From a virus: a DNA stretch of 64,000 bases. Numbering within the stretch: position 1 is the first letter of the stretch; the number at the start of each line of letters is the position of its first letter. The notes beneath the pieces were generated by a model. That model was not told where the DNA came from. It saw only the letters and a program-made list of their open reading frames with translations, and searched no databases. The DNA lies in the IMG/VR virus record IMGVR_UViG_3300038309_000252, positions 1 through 64,000 of that record, one strand, 5' to 3'. The position numbers and the translations under genes were made by a program. This document shows positions 45,271 to 53,448 of the stretch, piece after piece.

Positions 45271-45702
45271 ATGGCAGTTACAACCACTATTCTTAGAAAT
45301 TCATTAAAAGAAGTTTTTGTCAAATTTTCTGGTGATGGTGAATCAGATCCATTAGACATTTCAGCACATTTATTAACACCAAAAGAAAAATTAGATCCAA
45401 ATAATCCTGTGATAGTAAATATTGTTAATATTGTATGGGCAGGTCGACCAGCAAATTATGTTGAAGTTGTACGAGATGGTAATATTATTATAACATTAAC
45501 AACTGATGGTCCAGCAGTATTACCTTTTGGTTCTGCCAATGATATGTACCCAGAAAGTTCTTTCAATGATAAAAATATAACTGTTATTCATACCGGTATT
45601 TGCCAATGTTGGTTAACACTTCATAAAGTAAGTGGGTTCGTTGCTACTGTTGAAACAGCTCAATTTGGAGTATATGATGATCCTACCCAAGCAGGACAGT
45701 AA
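45271..45702 (+). CDS. Virion beta-sandwich protein in the head cluster
   Basis: 143 aa. MAVTTTILRNSLKEVFVKFSGDGESDPLDIS, then VNIVNIVWAGRPANYVEVVRDGNIIITLTTDG, and LTLHKVSGFVATVETAQFGVYDDPTQAG. Proteins of this pattern recur in T4-like marine phages near head genes and look like decoration or minor capsid proteins. The ATG at 45271 lies 6 bases after the preceding stop. Function is not established; calling it a head protein is inference from synteny. Confidence 0.6.
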   Translation: MAVTTTILRNSLKEVFVKFSGDGESDPLDISAHLLTPKEKLDPNNPVIVNIVNIVWAGRPANYVEVVRDGNIIITLTTDGPAVLPFGSANDMYPESSFNDKNITVIHTGICQCWLTLHKVSGFVATVETAQFGVYDDPTQAGQ

Positions 45703-45704
45703 TC

Positions 45705-46349
45705 ATGAAATTAATTAAAGAATACGTAGAAAAAGTTCAATTAATTGTGGAAGGTACAACCAAAGATAAAGATTATTTCATAGAAGGAATATTTCTTCAA
45801 TCTGATTTGAAAAATCGTAATGGTAGAGTATACCCAAGCAATATTCTTGATAAAGAAGTAGATCGATATACAAAAGAATATATTGACAAGAATAGAGCAT
45901 ATGGTGAGTTAGGTCATCCTGATAATCCATCTATTAATCTTGATAGAGTATCACATATGATCAAAAGTTTAACAAAAGAAGGAAAGAATTATATTGGTAA
46001 AGCTAAGATTATTGATACACCACATGGAAAAATTGTAAAGTCATTAATCAATGAAGGTGCTGCTCTTGGTGTTTCTTCAAGGGGATTGGGTTCTTTAGTT
46101 GTTAAAGATGGCGTAAATATCGTGCAAGATGATTTTATGCTTGCAACAGCAGCAGATATTGTAGCTGACCCATCAGCACCAGATGCCTTTGTAGAAGGAA
46201 TTATGGAAAGTGCAGAATGGGCATTTAATGCTTCAACAAAATCTTGGCAAACAGCAGAAATTATTCAATCAAAACTTAAAAAAATGTCATTAACTGAAAT
46301 TGAACAACGTAAATTAGAATTATTTAAACAATTCTTAAAAGAACTTTGA
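45705..46349 (+). CDS. 21: Prohead core protease gp21
   Basis: 214 aa (T4 gp21 is 212). Serine protease of the T4 prohead family, which matures the capsid by cutting after (L/I)-x-E. Visible: FLQSDLKNRNGRVYP, the catalytic His in RAYGELGHPDNPSINLDRVSH (about residues 66-86), and the catalytic Ser in AALGVSSRGLGSL (about 121-133), followed by a conserved ..DFMLATAADIVADPSAPDAFVEG region. Upstream head proteins carry plausible cleavage sites, as in gp23. Confidence 0.94.
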   Translation: MKLIKEYVEKVQLIVEGTTKDKDYFIEGIFLQSDLKNRNGRVYPSNILDKEVDRYTKEYIDKNRAYGELGHPDNPSINLDRVSHMIKSLTKEGKNYIGKAKIIDTPHGKIVKSLINEGAALGVSSRGLGSLVVKDGVNIVQDDFMLATAADIVADPSAPDAFVEGIMESAEWAFNASTKSWQTAEIIQSKLKKMSLTEIEQRKLELFKQFLKEL

Positions 46350-46360
46350 ATAATAATAAT

Positions 46361-46369
46361 TACTAAATA
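46361..46369 (+). promoter_or_regulatory. Candidate late promoter motif before gene 22
   Basis: tactaaata, identical to the motif before gene 18, in the short non-coding gap after gene 21. Scaffold and capsid proteins are needed in large amounts, so an extra late promoter here makes sense. Only the motif and position support it. Confidence 0.5.
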
Positions 46370-46393
46370 ATGAATAATTAGTTGGAGAAGTAA

Positions 46394-47107
46394 ATGTCTA
46401 ATTACAACCATTATGATAATTTTAAAGAATTAGATTCTGAAGAATTATCAGAAGAATTCAAAGAACAAACATCAATTCTATTTGAAGAAGCTGTTACAGA
46501 GCGTGTAAACTTTGAATCTAAAAAATTAAATGAAAAGTTTGATACATATTTAGAATTAATGAAAGAAGGTTTAATTGAAAAAATTGATGGGTATCTTAGC
46601 TATCTTGCTGAGAAGTGGTTTGAAAAAAATGAATTGTCCTTAGAGCAAAATGTTACTAAAGATGTTTTTGAACAATTTACTAATGGAATGAGGTCTTTAG
46701 AAGGCACAGATGATCATAAAACATCGCAACATTATGAAATGGTGGATAAGCTTGATAATCAAGTAACTAAGTTATCTGAAAAGCTAGCTCTACAACTTAG
46801 TGAAAACGTAAAACTTCGTAAAAAGTTATTTGATTATAAGAAGACAGAAATTGTTAATGAATATGCAGAGGATTTATCTTTGAATGACAAAGAAAAGTTC
46901 CATGCTCTAGTTGAAGATTTATCATTTAAAAATATTGAACAGTTTGAAGAAAAAGTTCAATCTGTACGTGAAAATTATTTTAACAACCACAAACCCAAAA
47001 AGCATATCAGATCTGTTGTAACAGATATTCCAATTACTGTTATTGAGGATACTCAAATTCCATCAAACATTAAAGGTTATCTAACAGTTCTTGATAGTAT
47101 GAAATAA
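46394..47107 (+). CDS. 22: Prohead scaffold protein gp22
   Basis: 237 aa (T4 gp22 is 269). Acidic and almost wholly helical, as expected for the internal scaffold: SEELSEEFKEQTSILFEEAVTERVNFESKKL, then LIEKIDGYLSYLAEKWFEKNEL (conserved in gp22 homologues), then coiled-coil-like VDKLDNQVTKLSEKLALQLSENVKL and LSLNDKEKFHALVEDLSF. The ribosome-binding site ttggag lies at about 46381-46386. Acts with gp21 and gp20 to form the prohead core and is degraded during maturation. Confidence 0.92.
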   Translation: MSNYNHYDNFKELDSEELSEEFKEQTSILFEEAVTERVNFESKKLNEKFDTYLELMKEGLIEKIDGYLSYLAEKWFEKNELSLEQNVTKDVFEQFTNGMRSLEGTDDHKTSQHYEMVDKLDNQVTKLSEKLALQLSENVKLRKKLFDYKKTEIVNEYAEDLSLNDKEKFHALVEDLSFKNIEQFEEKVQSVRENYFNNHKPKKHIRSVVTDIPITVIEDTQIPSNIKGYLTVLDSMK

Positions 47108-47120
47108 AGGAAAAAATTAA

Positions 47121-48467
47121 ATGAACTATAATCGTAAAATGCTCTTAGAAAAGTGGGAACCTGTATTAAGTCACAGGTCTTGCGATCCAATTAAAGATAA
47201 TTATCGTCGAGAAGTAACTGCTATTCTTCTTGAGAACCAAGAACGTGAAATTCGTAAGTCTGCCATGGAAATGGCACATCCTCTTAATTCTTCAGTAACT
47301 TTAAATGAAGATGCTCCTGCTAACTCTGGTGGACTTGGTGTCGCTATGGGTGGTGCTGGTTCTGCTACCGGAACAGTAGCTGGTTATGATCCTGTTCTAA
47401 TTAGTCTTGTACGTCGCGCAATGCCACAACTAATTGCCTATGATGTGTGTGGTGTACAACCTATGACACAACCAACTGGTTTAATCTTCGCTATGAAGTC
47501 TCGCTATACTAGTCAAAATGGGGTAGAAGCTCTTTATAATGAAGCTAACACAGGTTTCAGTGGTACTGGTACCCATTCAGGTTCTAACTGGACTTCTGGC
47601 ACAGATACAACTGGCACTGGAATGACCACAGAAGCTGGAGAACGTCTAGGTCAAGGTGGTGTTGGTGACGGCAATTTCAACCAAATGGCATTCAGCATTG
47701 AAAAGACCTCTGTAGTTGCCAAGACTCGTGCTTTGAAAGCTGAATATAGTTTGGAACTAGCACAAGACCTTAAGGCAGTTCATGGTCTAGATGCAGAAGG
47801 TGAACTATCCAATATTCTATCTTCTGAAATCCTAGCTGAGATCAACCGTGAAGTTATTCGTACCGTATATATGACCGCTCGTCCTGGTGCTCAAGTAGGA
47901 ACTGCAGCTTCTGGAACGTTTGACCTAGATATCGATTCAAATGGACGCTGGTCTGTTGAAAAGTTTAAGGGTCTTCTATTCCAACTAGAGCGTGAAGCTA
48001 ACGCAATTGCCCAAATGACACGTCGTGGACGAGGAAACTTTGTAATTTGTTCATCTGACGTGGCATCAGCATTTGCCATGGCAGGTGTACTTGATTACGC
48101 TCCTGCATTGTCAACTGGTCTAAATGTAGATGAAGCATCAACTACATTTGCTGGTGTTCTGAATGGTAAGTTCAAAGTATATGTTGATCCATATGCTGCT
48201 AACCAATCATCTGTACAATACTTTGTTGTAGGTTATAAAGGAACCTCAGCATTTGACGCTGGTATCTTCTATTGCCCATATGTTCCATTACAAATGGTAC
48301 GTGCTGTTGATCCAAATAGTTTTCAACCCAAAATTGGTTTCAAAACAAGGTATGGTATCGTAGCAAACCCATTCGTAGATTTAGATGATGGTTCTGCAAA
48401 CACTGGTGACATTGTTGCAGATAAGAACTACTACTACCGTAAAGTAAGAGTAACTAACCTAATCTAA
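47121..48467 (+). CDS. 23: Major capsid protein gp23
   Basis: 448 aa (T4 gp23 is 521). Family core: DPVLISLVRRAMPQLIAYDVCGVQPMTQPTGLIFAMKSRY (about 90-130), then ALYNEANTGFSG, a MAFSIEKTSVVAKTRALKAEYSLELAQDLKAVHGLDAEGELSN segment and VYVDPYA. A plausible gp21 cleavage site follows Glu-63 (TLNE/DAPANSG). Codon choice (more C-ending, CGT/CGC Arg codons) differs from flanking A/T-rich codon use, fitting very high expression. A strong terminator follows. Confidence 0.97.
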   Translation: MNYNRKMLLEKWEPVLSHRSCDPIKDNYRREVTAILLENQEREIRKSAMEMAHPLNSSVTLNEDAPANSGGLGVAMGGAGSATGTVAGYDPVLISLVRRAMPQLIAYDVCGVQPMTQPTGLIFAMKSRYTSQNGVEALYNEANTGFSGTGTHSGSNWTSGTDTTGTGMTTEAGERLGQGGVGDGNFNQMAFSIEKTSVVAKTRALKAEYSLELAQDLKAVHGLDAEGELSNILSSEILAEINREVIRTVYMTARPGAQVGTAASGTFDLDIDSNGRWSVEKFKGLLFQLEREANAIAQMTRRGRGNFVICSSDVASAFAMAGVLDYAPALSTGLNVDEASTTFAGVLNGKFKVYVDPYAANQSSVQYFVVGYKGTSAFDAGIFYCPYVPLQMVRAVDPNSFQPKIGFKTRYGIVANPFVDLDDGSANTGDIVADKNYYYRKVRVTNLI

Positions 48468-48496
48468 TTGACATCCTCTAAAAAATAGATTATAAT

Positions 48497-48531
48497 AAGG
48501 ACTCCAGGAATAAATCTTGGAGTCCTTTTTT
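48497..48531 (+). terminator. Rho-independent terminator after gene 23
   Basis: Perfect 10-bp stem aaggactcca / tggagtcctt around an 11-base loop, followed by an uninterrupted T run to 48531. It lies 30 bases after the gp23 stop and ends the head operon. The homing endonuclease gene starts just downstream, so it must depend on read-through or its own promoter. Confidence 0.92.
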
Positions 48532-48548
48532 GTTGGTTAATTGGCATC

Positions 48549-50003
48549 ATGAACAAAGAACAATTTCTAGACTGTTTGAAATTAAATGGCAAACTAGTAA
48601 CCAAAAGATGTACAGAAGCATACTTGGTTAAACATGATTTAATTCAATATTTGGATCAATTGATTGATCCTTCTTTTGGAACGATTAGCGACAGAATCAG
48701 ATTCTTGATTCATGGTGGTGGTTATTGTCTTGTTTGCGGTATCAGAACAAATGTTCATGTATCCGGCAAAGGGTTTGCCAAGTATTGTAATGCGCATTTC
48801 CATGAACCCAAAAAAGGAAAAAAAGCACACAATAGCATCGATGTCGACAAGACACAATTGTGGCAACTGTATGTGATCGAAAAGAAATCCTTGTCCGAAA
48901 TTGCCAAGATTTTGGGCAATGTCAGTAACGTTACATTAAGAAAGAAATTGATTGAACATGATATCCCACAAAGAACTCATTCAGAAAATCAAAGACTTCA
49001 TGTTAATCCAAAACCTAAAGGATTTGATTTCCCTAAAGAATGGTGGATTGAACAATACAAGACCAAAACATCAGAAACCATAGCAAACGAGCTAGGTTGT
49101 TCACCAGCATTAGTATTGCAAAGACTTTATGCTTTTGACATTCCAAGAATTACTTTTCTAAAAGACTCTATACCAGAACTTGTTATTCATGAAATCTTGA
49201 AGAAGAATAACGTTCCATTTCAAACTAGAGTTCGTGGTTTGCTGTCAAACAATCAAGAATTGGATGTTTTTATTCCGGATTGTAATCTAGCAATCGAAGT
49301 GAACGGTTTGTATTGGCATTCTGAACTAGCAGGCAAAGGACCAAAGTATCATTTGAACAAAACTATTCAATGTGATGCCAAAGGGATTCAATTGCTACAA
49401 TTCTGGGATTCCGAAATCAGGGATCATCCAGAAATCATTGAATCGATGATTTTGTCTAAGCTTAAGAAAACCAAAAGAATCTTTGCCCGAAAGACTGTTT
49501 TGACAGAAATCGATTACCAAACAGGAAAAACATTCTTTGAGCGTACGCATCTTCAAGGCAATGCAGCTGCACCATTGTTTCTTGGATTATTTTATGATAA
49601 TCAATTAGTTTGTTGTGCTTCATTTGCAAAACCTAGGTTTTCCAAGAATCATGATTGGGAATTGATCAGGTTTGCTTCAGAATTAAATGTTACTGTTATT
49701 GGAGGTTTATCAAAAATTATAAATAAAGTAACAGGAACAATTGTTTCTTATGCCAATCGCAGATGGTCTAAGGGCAATTGTTATTCTGCTTTAAGCATGA
49801 ATCTGATTGGTCAAACCAAACCAGGGTATTGGTATACTAAAGATTTCAAGCATCTTGAAAATCGCATGAAGTTTCAAAAACACCTCTTAGAAAAAACAAG
49901 TGTACATTTTGAACCAACTCTTTCTGAATCAGAAATCATGCAGAAATCAGGGTATTCAAAGGTTTGGGATTGCGGTAATCTAATTTTTCAAAAATTAAAA
50001 TAA
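48549..50003 (+). CDS. Free-standing EDxHD (VSR-like) homing endonuclease downstream of gene 23
   Basis: 484 aa, paralogue of the endonuclease at 40924. N-terminal Zn-binding cluster YCLVCGIRTNVHVSGKG..KYCNAH (about 59-83), then HTH-like units (KSLSEIAKILGNVSNVTLRKKL; SETIANELGCSPALVLQRL). Nuclease core: ELVIHEILKKNNVPF, QELDVFIPDCNLAIEVNGLYWHSE (about 236-259). The C-terminal half HLQGNAAAPLFLGLFYDNQLV ... VWDCGNLIFQKLK matches the other copy. It sits immediately after the major capsid gene and terminator. Such enzymes usually target the neighbouring conserved gene in other phages; here that would be gene 23 (inference). Confidence 0.88.
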   Translation: MNKEQFLDCLKLNGKLVTKRCTEAYLVKHDLIQYLDQLIDPSFGTISDRIRFLIHGGGYCLVCGIRTNVHVSGKGFAKYCNAHFHEPKKGKKAHNSIDVDKTQLWQLYVIEKKSLSEIAKILGNVSNVTLRKKLIEHDIPQRTHSENQRLHVNPKPKGFDFPKEWWIEQYKTKTSETIANELGCSPALVLQRLYAFDIPRITFLKDSIPELVIHEILKKNNVPFQTRVRGLLSNNQELDVFIPDCNLAIEVNGLYWHSELAGKGPKYHLNKTIQCDAKGIQLLQFWDSEIRDHPEIIESMILSKLKKTKRIFARKTVLTEIDYQTGKTFFERTHLQGNAAAPLFLGLFYDNQLVCCASFAKPRFSKNHDWELIRFASELNVTVIGGLSKIINKVTGTIVSYANRRWSKGNCYSALSMNLIGQTKPGYWYTKDFKHLENRMKFQKHLLEKTSVHFEPTLSESEIMQKSGYSKVWDCGNLIFQKLK

Positions 50004-50008
50004 GAACT

Positions 50009-51313
50009 ATGAACACATCAAATGATTTAATGGATTATTTGGACACCTTAAATGAAGGTGTATGTGAGTTTTCTGCAGATGGTACTATTTTTTTGTCAAA
50101 CCAGGCATTTCCAAAATTAATTGGTTACACTGTTAAAGAAGTAATGTCACCTATTTTTAATTGGAAACTTGTAACACATCCTGATGATGTTTTAAATGAT
50201 GAATTACAAATTAGAAAAGTACTTAAATACAATAATAATGTAAAATATGAAAAAAGATTCATTCATAGAAATGGGTCAATTGTTTATGTAACTACATCAT
50301 ACAAACAGTTAAAAATTCAACATGATCCTAATTGTATTCACATGGTAGCTGTTATTACTGACATTACTGTTCTTAAAAAGAAAGATGAACAATTGATATC
50401 CATGTACAATGAACAGCATGAAGTTTTAGAATCGATCAATGAAAGATTAAAATTATTAGCTAAAGGTGATATTAAATCACCAATTAGTAATTTTAATGGT
50501 AAATGGAAGTCTTTAAGTGATAATTTAACTAGTGTGATTAATACTTTTAGTAATCTAGCTAATACAGCTAAAGAAATGTCTTCCCATCTTAAAATTAGCT
50601 TATATGAATTAGAATCAGAAACAATAGAAATTAATAAAAAATCACAAGTACAAGCTAGCAGTACAGAAGAAATTTCTTCTTCTATGGAAGAACTTAATAC
50701 TTCATTTTCAGAGATAATAAATAAAATAGATGAAGGAAGTAAATTACTTAATTTAATATTAAAAAGAATTATAGAAGGATCTAAAGACCTAGTTAAATTA
50801 AATGACATTATGAGTACCATTAATAATTCTGGTGAATCAATCAATAATTTTGCGTCACTTATAAATGAAATATCAGTAAAGACAAATATTATTGCAATTA
50901 ATGCATTAATTGAAGCAGCACATTACGATTCACAGTCAAATGGGTTCACTGTTATTGCAAATGAAATTAGAAATTTGTCTAATTTAACAGCTTTAAATTC
51001 AAAGGAAATTAAAAAAAGTGTTGATGAAATTATAATGAATTTTGTTAATGGAATTAATTTATCAAATGAAGTACTAGAATTATTTAATAGAATAACCATA
51101 AAAACAGATACATGCAATAATATTTTTGATTTTATTAATCAAAGCATTAAGCAGCAAGAAAATAATACTGAATATGTTAATACCAGTCTTCAAGAAATAG
51201 CTAAAATAACTCAATTTAATAGTGTTCTTGTGGAAGAATTGAATAATACCATATCAATAATTAAAGAGAAATCAAATAAACTTGACGAATTGCTGCAATC
51301 TTTAAAAACTTAA
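50009..51313 (+). CDS. Soluble PAS-MCP chemoreceptor-like protein
   Basis: 434 aa with no membrane segment. Residues about 3-124 form a PAS domain (LDTLNEGVCEFSADGTIFLSNQAFPKLIGYTVKEV; HPDD; FIHRNGSIVYVTTSY; VAVITDIT). A HAMP-like stretch follows (RLKLLAKGDIKSPISNFNG, about 146-164), then a methyl-accepting signalling domain with ASSTEEISSSMEELNTSFSEI (about 216-236) and a clear hairpin tip: NEISVKTNIIAINALIEAAH and GFTVIANEIRNLS (about 286-324). In bacteria this tip binds CheA/CheW. There is no receptor-type tail for CheR. It could plug into host chemotaxis or Pil-Chp arrays (inference). Confidence 0.92.
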   Translation: MNTSNDLMDYLDTLNEGVCEFSADGTIFLSNQAFPKLIGYTVKEVMSPIFNWKLVTHPDDVLNDELQIRKVLKYNNNVKYEKRFIHRNGSIVYVTTSYKQLKIQHDPNCIHMVAVITDITVLKKKDEQLISMYNEQHEVLESINERLKLLAKGDIKSPISNFNGKWKSLSDNLTSVINTFSNLANTAKEMSSHLKISLYELESETIEINKKSQVQASSTEEISSSMEELNTSFSEIINKIDEGSKLLNLILKRIIEGSKDLVKLNDIMSTINNSGESINNFASLINEISVKTNIIAINALIEAAHYDSQSNGFTVIANEIRNLSNLTALNSKEIKKSVDEIIMNFVNGINLSNEVLELFNRITIKTDTCNNIFDFINQSIKQQENNTEYVNTSLQEIAKITQFNSVLVEELNNTISIIKEKSNKLDELLQSLKT

Positions 51314-51335
51314 TTATTAAAGGTGAAAATACATC

Positions 51336-51689
51336 ATGCACAAAGTGTTAGGAAATCATCTCATTATTGAATATTATGATTGTGATTATGCTGTTCTTAA
51401 TGATGTGAATGCTATAGAATCTATTATGCTGGAAGCAGCTAATTTAGCTAAAGCTACAATAATTGATTCAGTCTTTCACAAGTTTTCACCACAAGGTGTT
51501 TCTGGTGTTGTTGTTATTGCAGAAAGTCACCTTTCAATCCATACCTTTCCTGAACTTAATTATGCTGCTGTTGATGTTTTCACGTGTGGAAACATTGATT
51601 ACATGATTGCTCATAATTATTTAAAACTAAAATTACAATGCAACAATTGTAATGTGAAAGTAATTAAAAGAGGAATCATTAATGATTGA
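51336..51689 (+). CDS. speD: S-adenosylmethionine decarboxylase proenzyme
   Basis: 117 aa, the short bacterial class 1b form. The enzyme decarboxylates S-adenosylmethionine for polyamine (spermidine) synthesis and carries a self-made pyruvoyl group. Key motif VVIAESHLSIHTFPELNYAAVDVFTCG: cleavage between Glu and Ser (Ser at about residue 63), His-68 and Cys-83 are all present. The usual Trp in HTWPE is Phe here. Related genes occur in cyanophages. It follows the chemoreceptor after 22 bases and overlaps the first hsdS by 8 bases. Confidence 0.95.
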   Translation: MHKVLGNHLIIEYYDCDYAVLNDVNAIESIMLEAANLAKATIIDSVFHKFSPQGVSGVVVIAESHLSIHTFPELNYAAVDVFTCGNIDYMIAHNYLKLKLQCNNCNVKVIKRGIIND

Positions 51690-52326
51690 TAAAAATATGA
51701 AATTAATTCAAAACAATCAAAAACAAATTGATCTTTTAGAAGAAAAAGCTAAGCTGATCTATAATAAAGTTAACACTGGCAAATTAAATAAGTTCATCAT
51801 TGATGATGTTATTAATATTATTGATGGTCCAGGTATTGGAAGAAATCAGCATAAATCATCTGGAATTAGATTAGTAAATGTAAGGTTATTTCATAATGAT
51901 GAGTTTAATTTTAATACAAGTAATTTTATTGATCAGTTAGAAGTTGAAAAGAAATATAAAAAATATCTTCTAAAAGAAAATGATTTACTTGTAGTATCAG
52001 GAACAATGTCTTTTGGTAAACATATTACAATTAGACATATTCATTTACCATTACTTCTTAATAGCTATATCTATAATTTCACTCCAAAAGAACCATTAAA
52101 TACATGGTATCTTAAAGCATATATTACCCATGGTGGTTTCAAAGAAAAGTTAAAGTCTGTAACATCAGGTTCAATTGTTATTGGATCAAATAAAAATAAT
52201 ATTAAATTATTAAATATAGGGTTACCTAATATAAATACTTTATGTGATATAGAAGAACAGTTTTCTGAAATATACAACAAGAAAAAGTTATTATTAGATG
52301 AAAATTATTGCTTGAGAAATAATTAG
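51682..52326 (+). CDS. hsdS: Half-size type I restriction specificity subunit (HsdS-1)
   Basis: 214 aa, about half of a normal HsdS, so it holds one target recognition domain (TRD) plus one helix segment. The N-terminal helix IQNNQKQIDLLEEKAKLIYNK and the C-terminal helical DIEEQFSEIYNKKKLLLDEN are almost identical to HsdS-2, whereas the central TRD differs (VVSGTMSFGKHITIRH; SVTSGSIVIGSNKNNI). GPGIGRNQHKSSGIRLVNVRLF is a typical TRD strand region. Half-S subunits can dimerise to form a two-domain reader. Overlaps speD by 8 bases; the next gene is HsdM. Confidence 0.88.
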   Translation: MIDKNMKLIQNNQKQIDLLEEKAKLIYNKVNTGKLNKFIIDDVINIIDGPGIGRNQHKSSGIRLVNVRLFHNDEFNFNTSNFIDQLEVEKKYKKYLLKENDLLVVSGTMSFGKHITIRHIHLPLLLNSYIYNFTPKEPLNTWYLKAYITHGGFKEKLKSVTSGSIVIGSNKNNIKLLNIGLPNINTLCDIEEQFSEIYNKKKLLLDENYCLRNN

Positions 52327-52336
52327 GAAATTAATC

Positions 52337-53446
52337 ATGTGGGATGAATTTGAAAAATTTAAAAATACAGTTAAACTTGATAACAACCTTGTGTCTAATG
52401 ATTCGTTTGGTGATTTATACCAACTTTTCTTAGCTAAGAAAGGAAACAGTGTTATTGATGGAGAATACTACACTCCAAAACCCATTGTATCTATTCTTTT
52501 GAGTTTAATTAAACCAAATAAAGGTCTTCTTTTAGATCCATCATGTGGTACAGGTGGAATGTTTGTACAATGTGCGGAATTATTAAATACGTCTGATCTT
52601 ACCTTTTATGGTATTGAAAAAAATGAATTACCTGCTGAGTTAGCAAGACTTAATTTGAAAAATAATAACATGAATGGAACTATTGTTACAGCAAGTACTT
52701 ATTATAAAGATCCATTAGATATGGTTGGGAAATTTGATTTTATTCTTGCAAATCCTCCTTATAACGTTAAGGACATCGATGCAATTAAATTGCGACAAGA
52801 CACAAGACTTCCATTTGGCATGCCACCATTTTCATCAAAACAGAAAATATTAAATGGAAATTATTTGTGGTTAAGTTATTTTTATAGTTACTTGAATGAA
52901 CATGGAAAAGCAGCATGTGTAATGCCTTCCCAAACAAGTGCTGGTTCAATATTTTTTGCAGATTATAAAAAGAAATTAATTGAATCACAATCTATTGAAA
53001 TGATTATTGCTCTTAGCAGATGTTTTTTCAAATATACTTCAGTTCCATGTGAATTATGGATTATTGATAAAAACGTCAATAGACCAAATCGCGATAAAGT
53101 GTTGTTTATTAACATGGAAAATTATAAAGTAAAAAACTATTCAATAGACTATGAAAATGAAATTATGGATATAGTCAATTTCTATAGAAATAATCCGGAA
53201 TCTACAATAAACATTGCAGAAAAAGCAAAATCAATAAAAATTAGTGATTTAGGAAAAAATAATTACTGGTTAACACCAAGGTTTCATATAGATATTAAAG
53301 AGCAAGAAATTATTGGAAATGCTGATGAGAGGTTAATGGAAATTGATAATGAATTGGCATTGTTAGAAGAAGAATCAATTATTCTTAGAAAAGAATTGGA
53401 ATCCAATTTTGGAAATCATACTATTAATACTTTTGCTATTGGTTAA
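52337..53446 (+). CDS. hsdM: Type I adenine-N6 DNA methyltransferase subunit HsdM, lacking the N-terminal helical domain
   Basis: 369 aa, shorter than usual HsdM (about 500 aa). It begins directly with the catalytic region: GDLYQLFLAKKGNSVIDGEYYTPKPIVSILLSLI, motif I LLLDPSCGTGGMFVQCAELL (about 74-93) and motif IV FILANPPYN (about 136-144). The N-terminal helical domain of family members is absent and the C-terminus ends in a coiled coil (IDNELALLEEESIILRKELESN) that could contact the S helices. No HsdR nuclease gene lies nearby. It probably methylates phage or host DNA, protecting against host restriction or altering expression (inference). Confidence 0.92.
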   Translation: MWDEFEKFKNTVKLDNNLVSNDSFGDLYQLFLAKKGNSVIDGEYYTPKPIVSILLSLIKPNKGLLLDPSCGTGGMFVQCAELLNTSDLTFYGIEKNELPAELARLNLKNNNMNGTIVTASTYYKDPLDMVGKFDFILANPPYNVKDIDAIKLRQDTRLPFGMPPFSSKQKILNGNYLWLSYFYSYLNEHGKAACVMPSQTSAGSIFFADYKKKLIESQSIEMIIALSRCFFKYTSVPCELWIIDKNVNRPNRDKVLFINMENYKVKNYSIDYENEIMDIVNFYRNNPESTINIAEKAKSIKISDLGKNNYWLTPRFHIDIKEQEIIGNADERLMEIDNELALLEEESIILRKELESNFGNHTINTFAIG

Positions 53447-53448
53447 CT

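Noticed and set aside
50338-50844. 168-codon minus-strand ORF opposite the chemoreceptor
   Set aside because: It is antisense to the MCP coding region, which has a strongly conserved reading on the plus strand.
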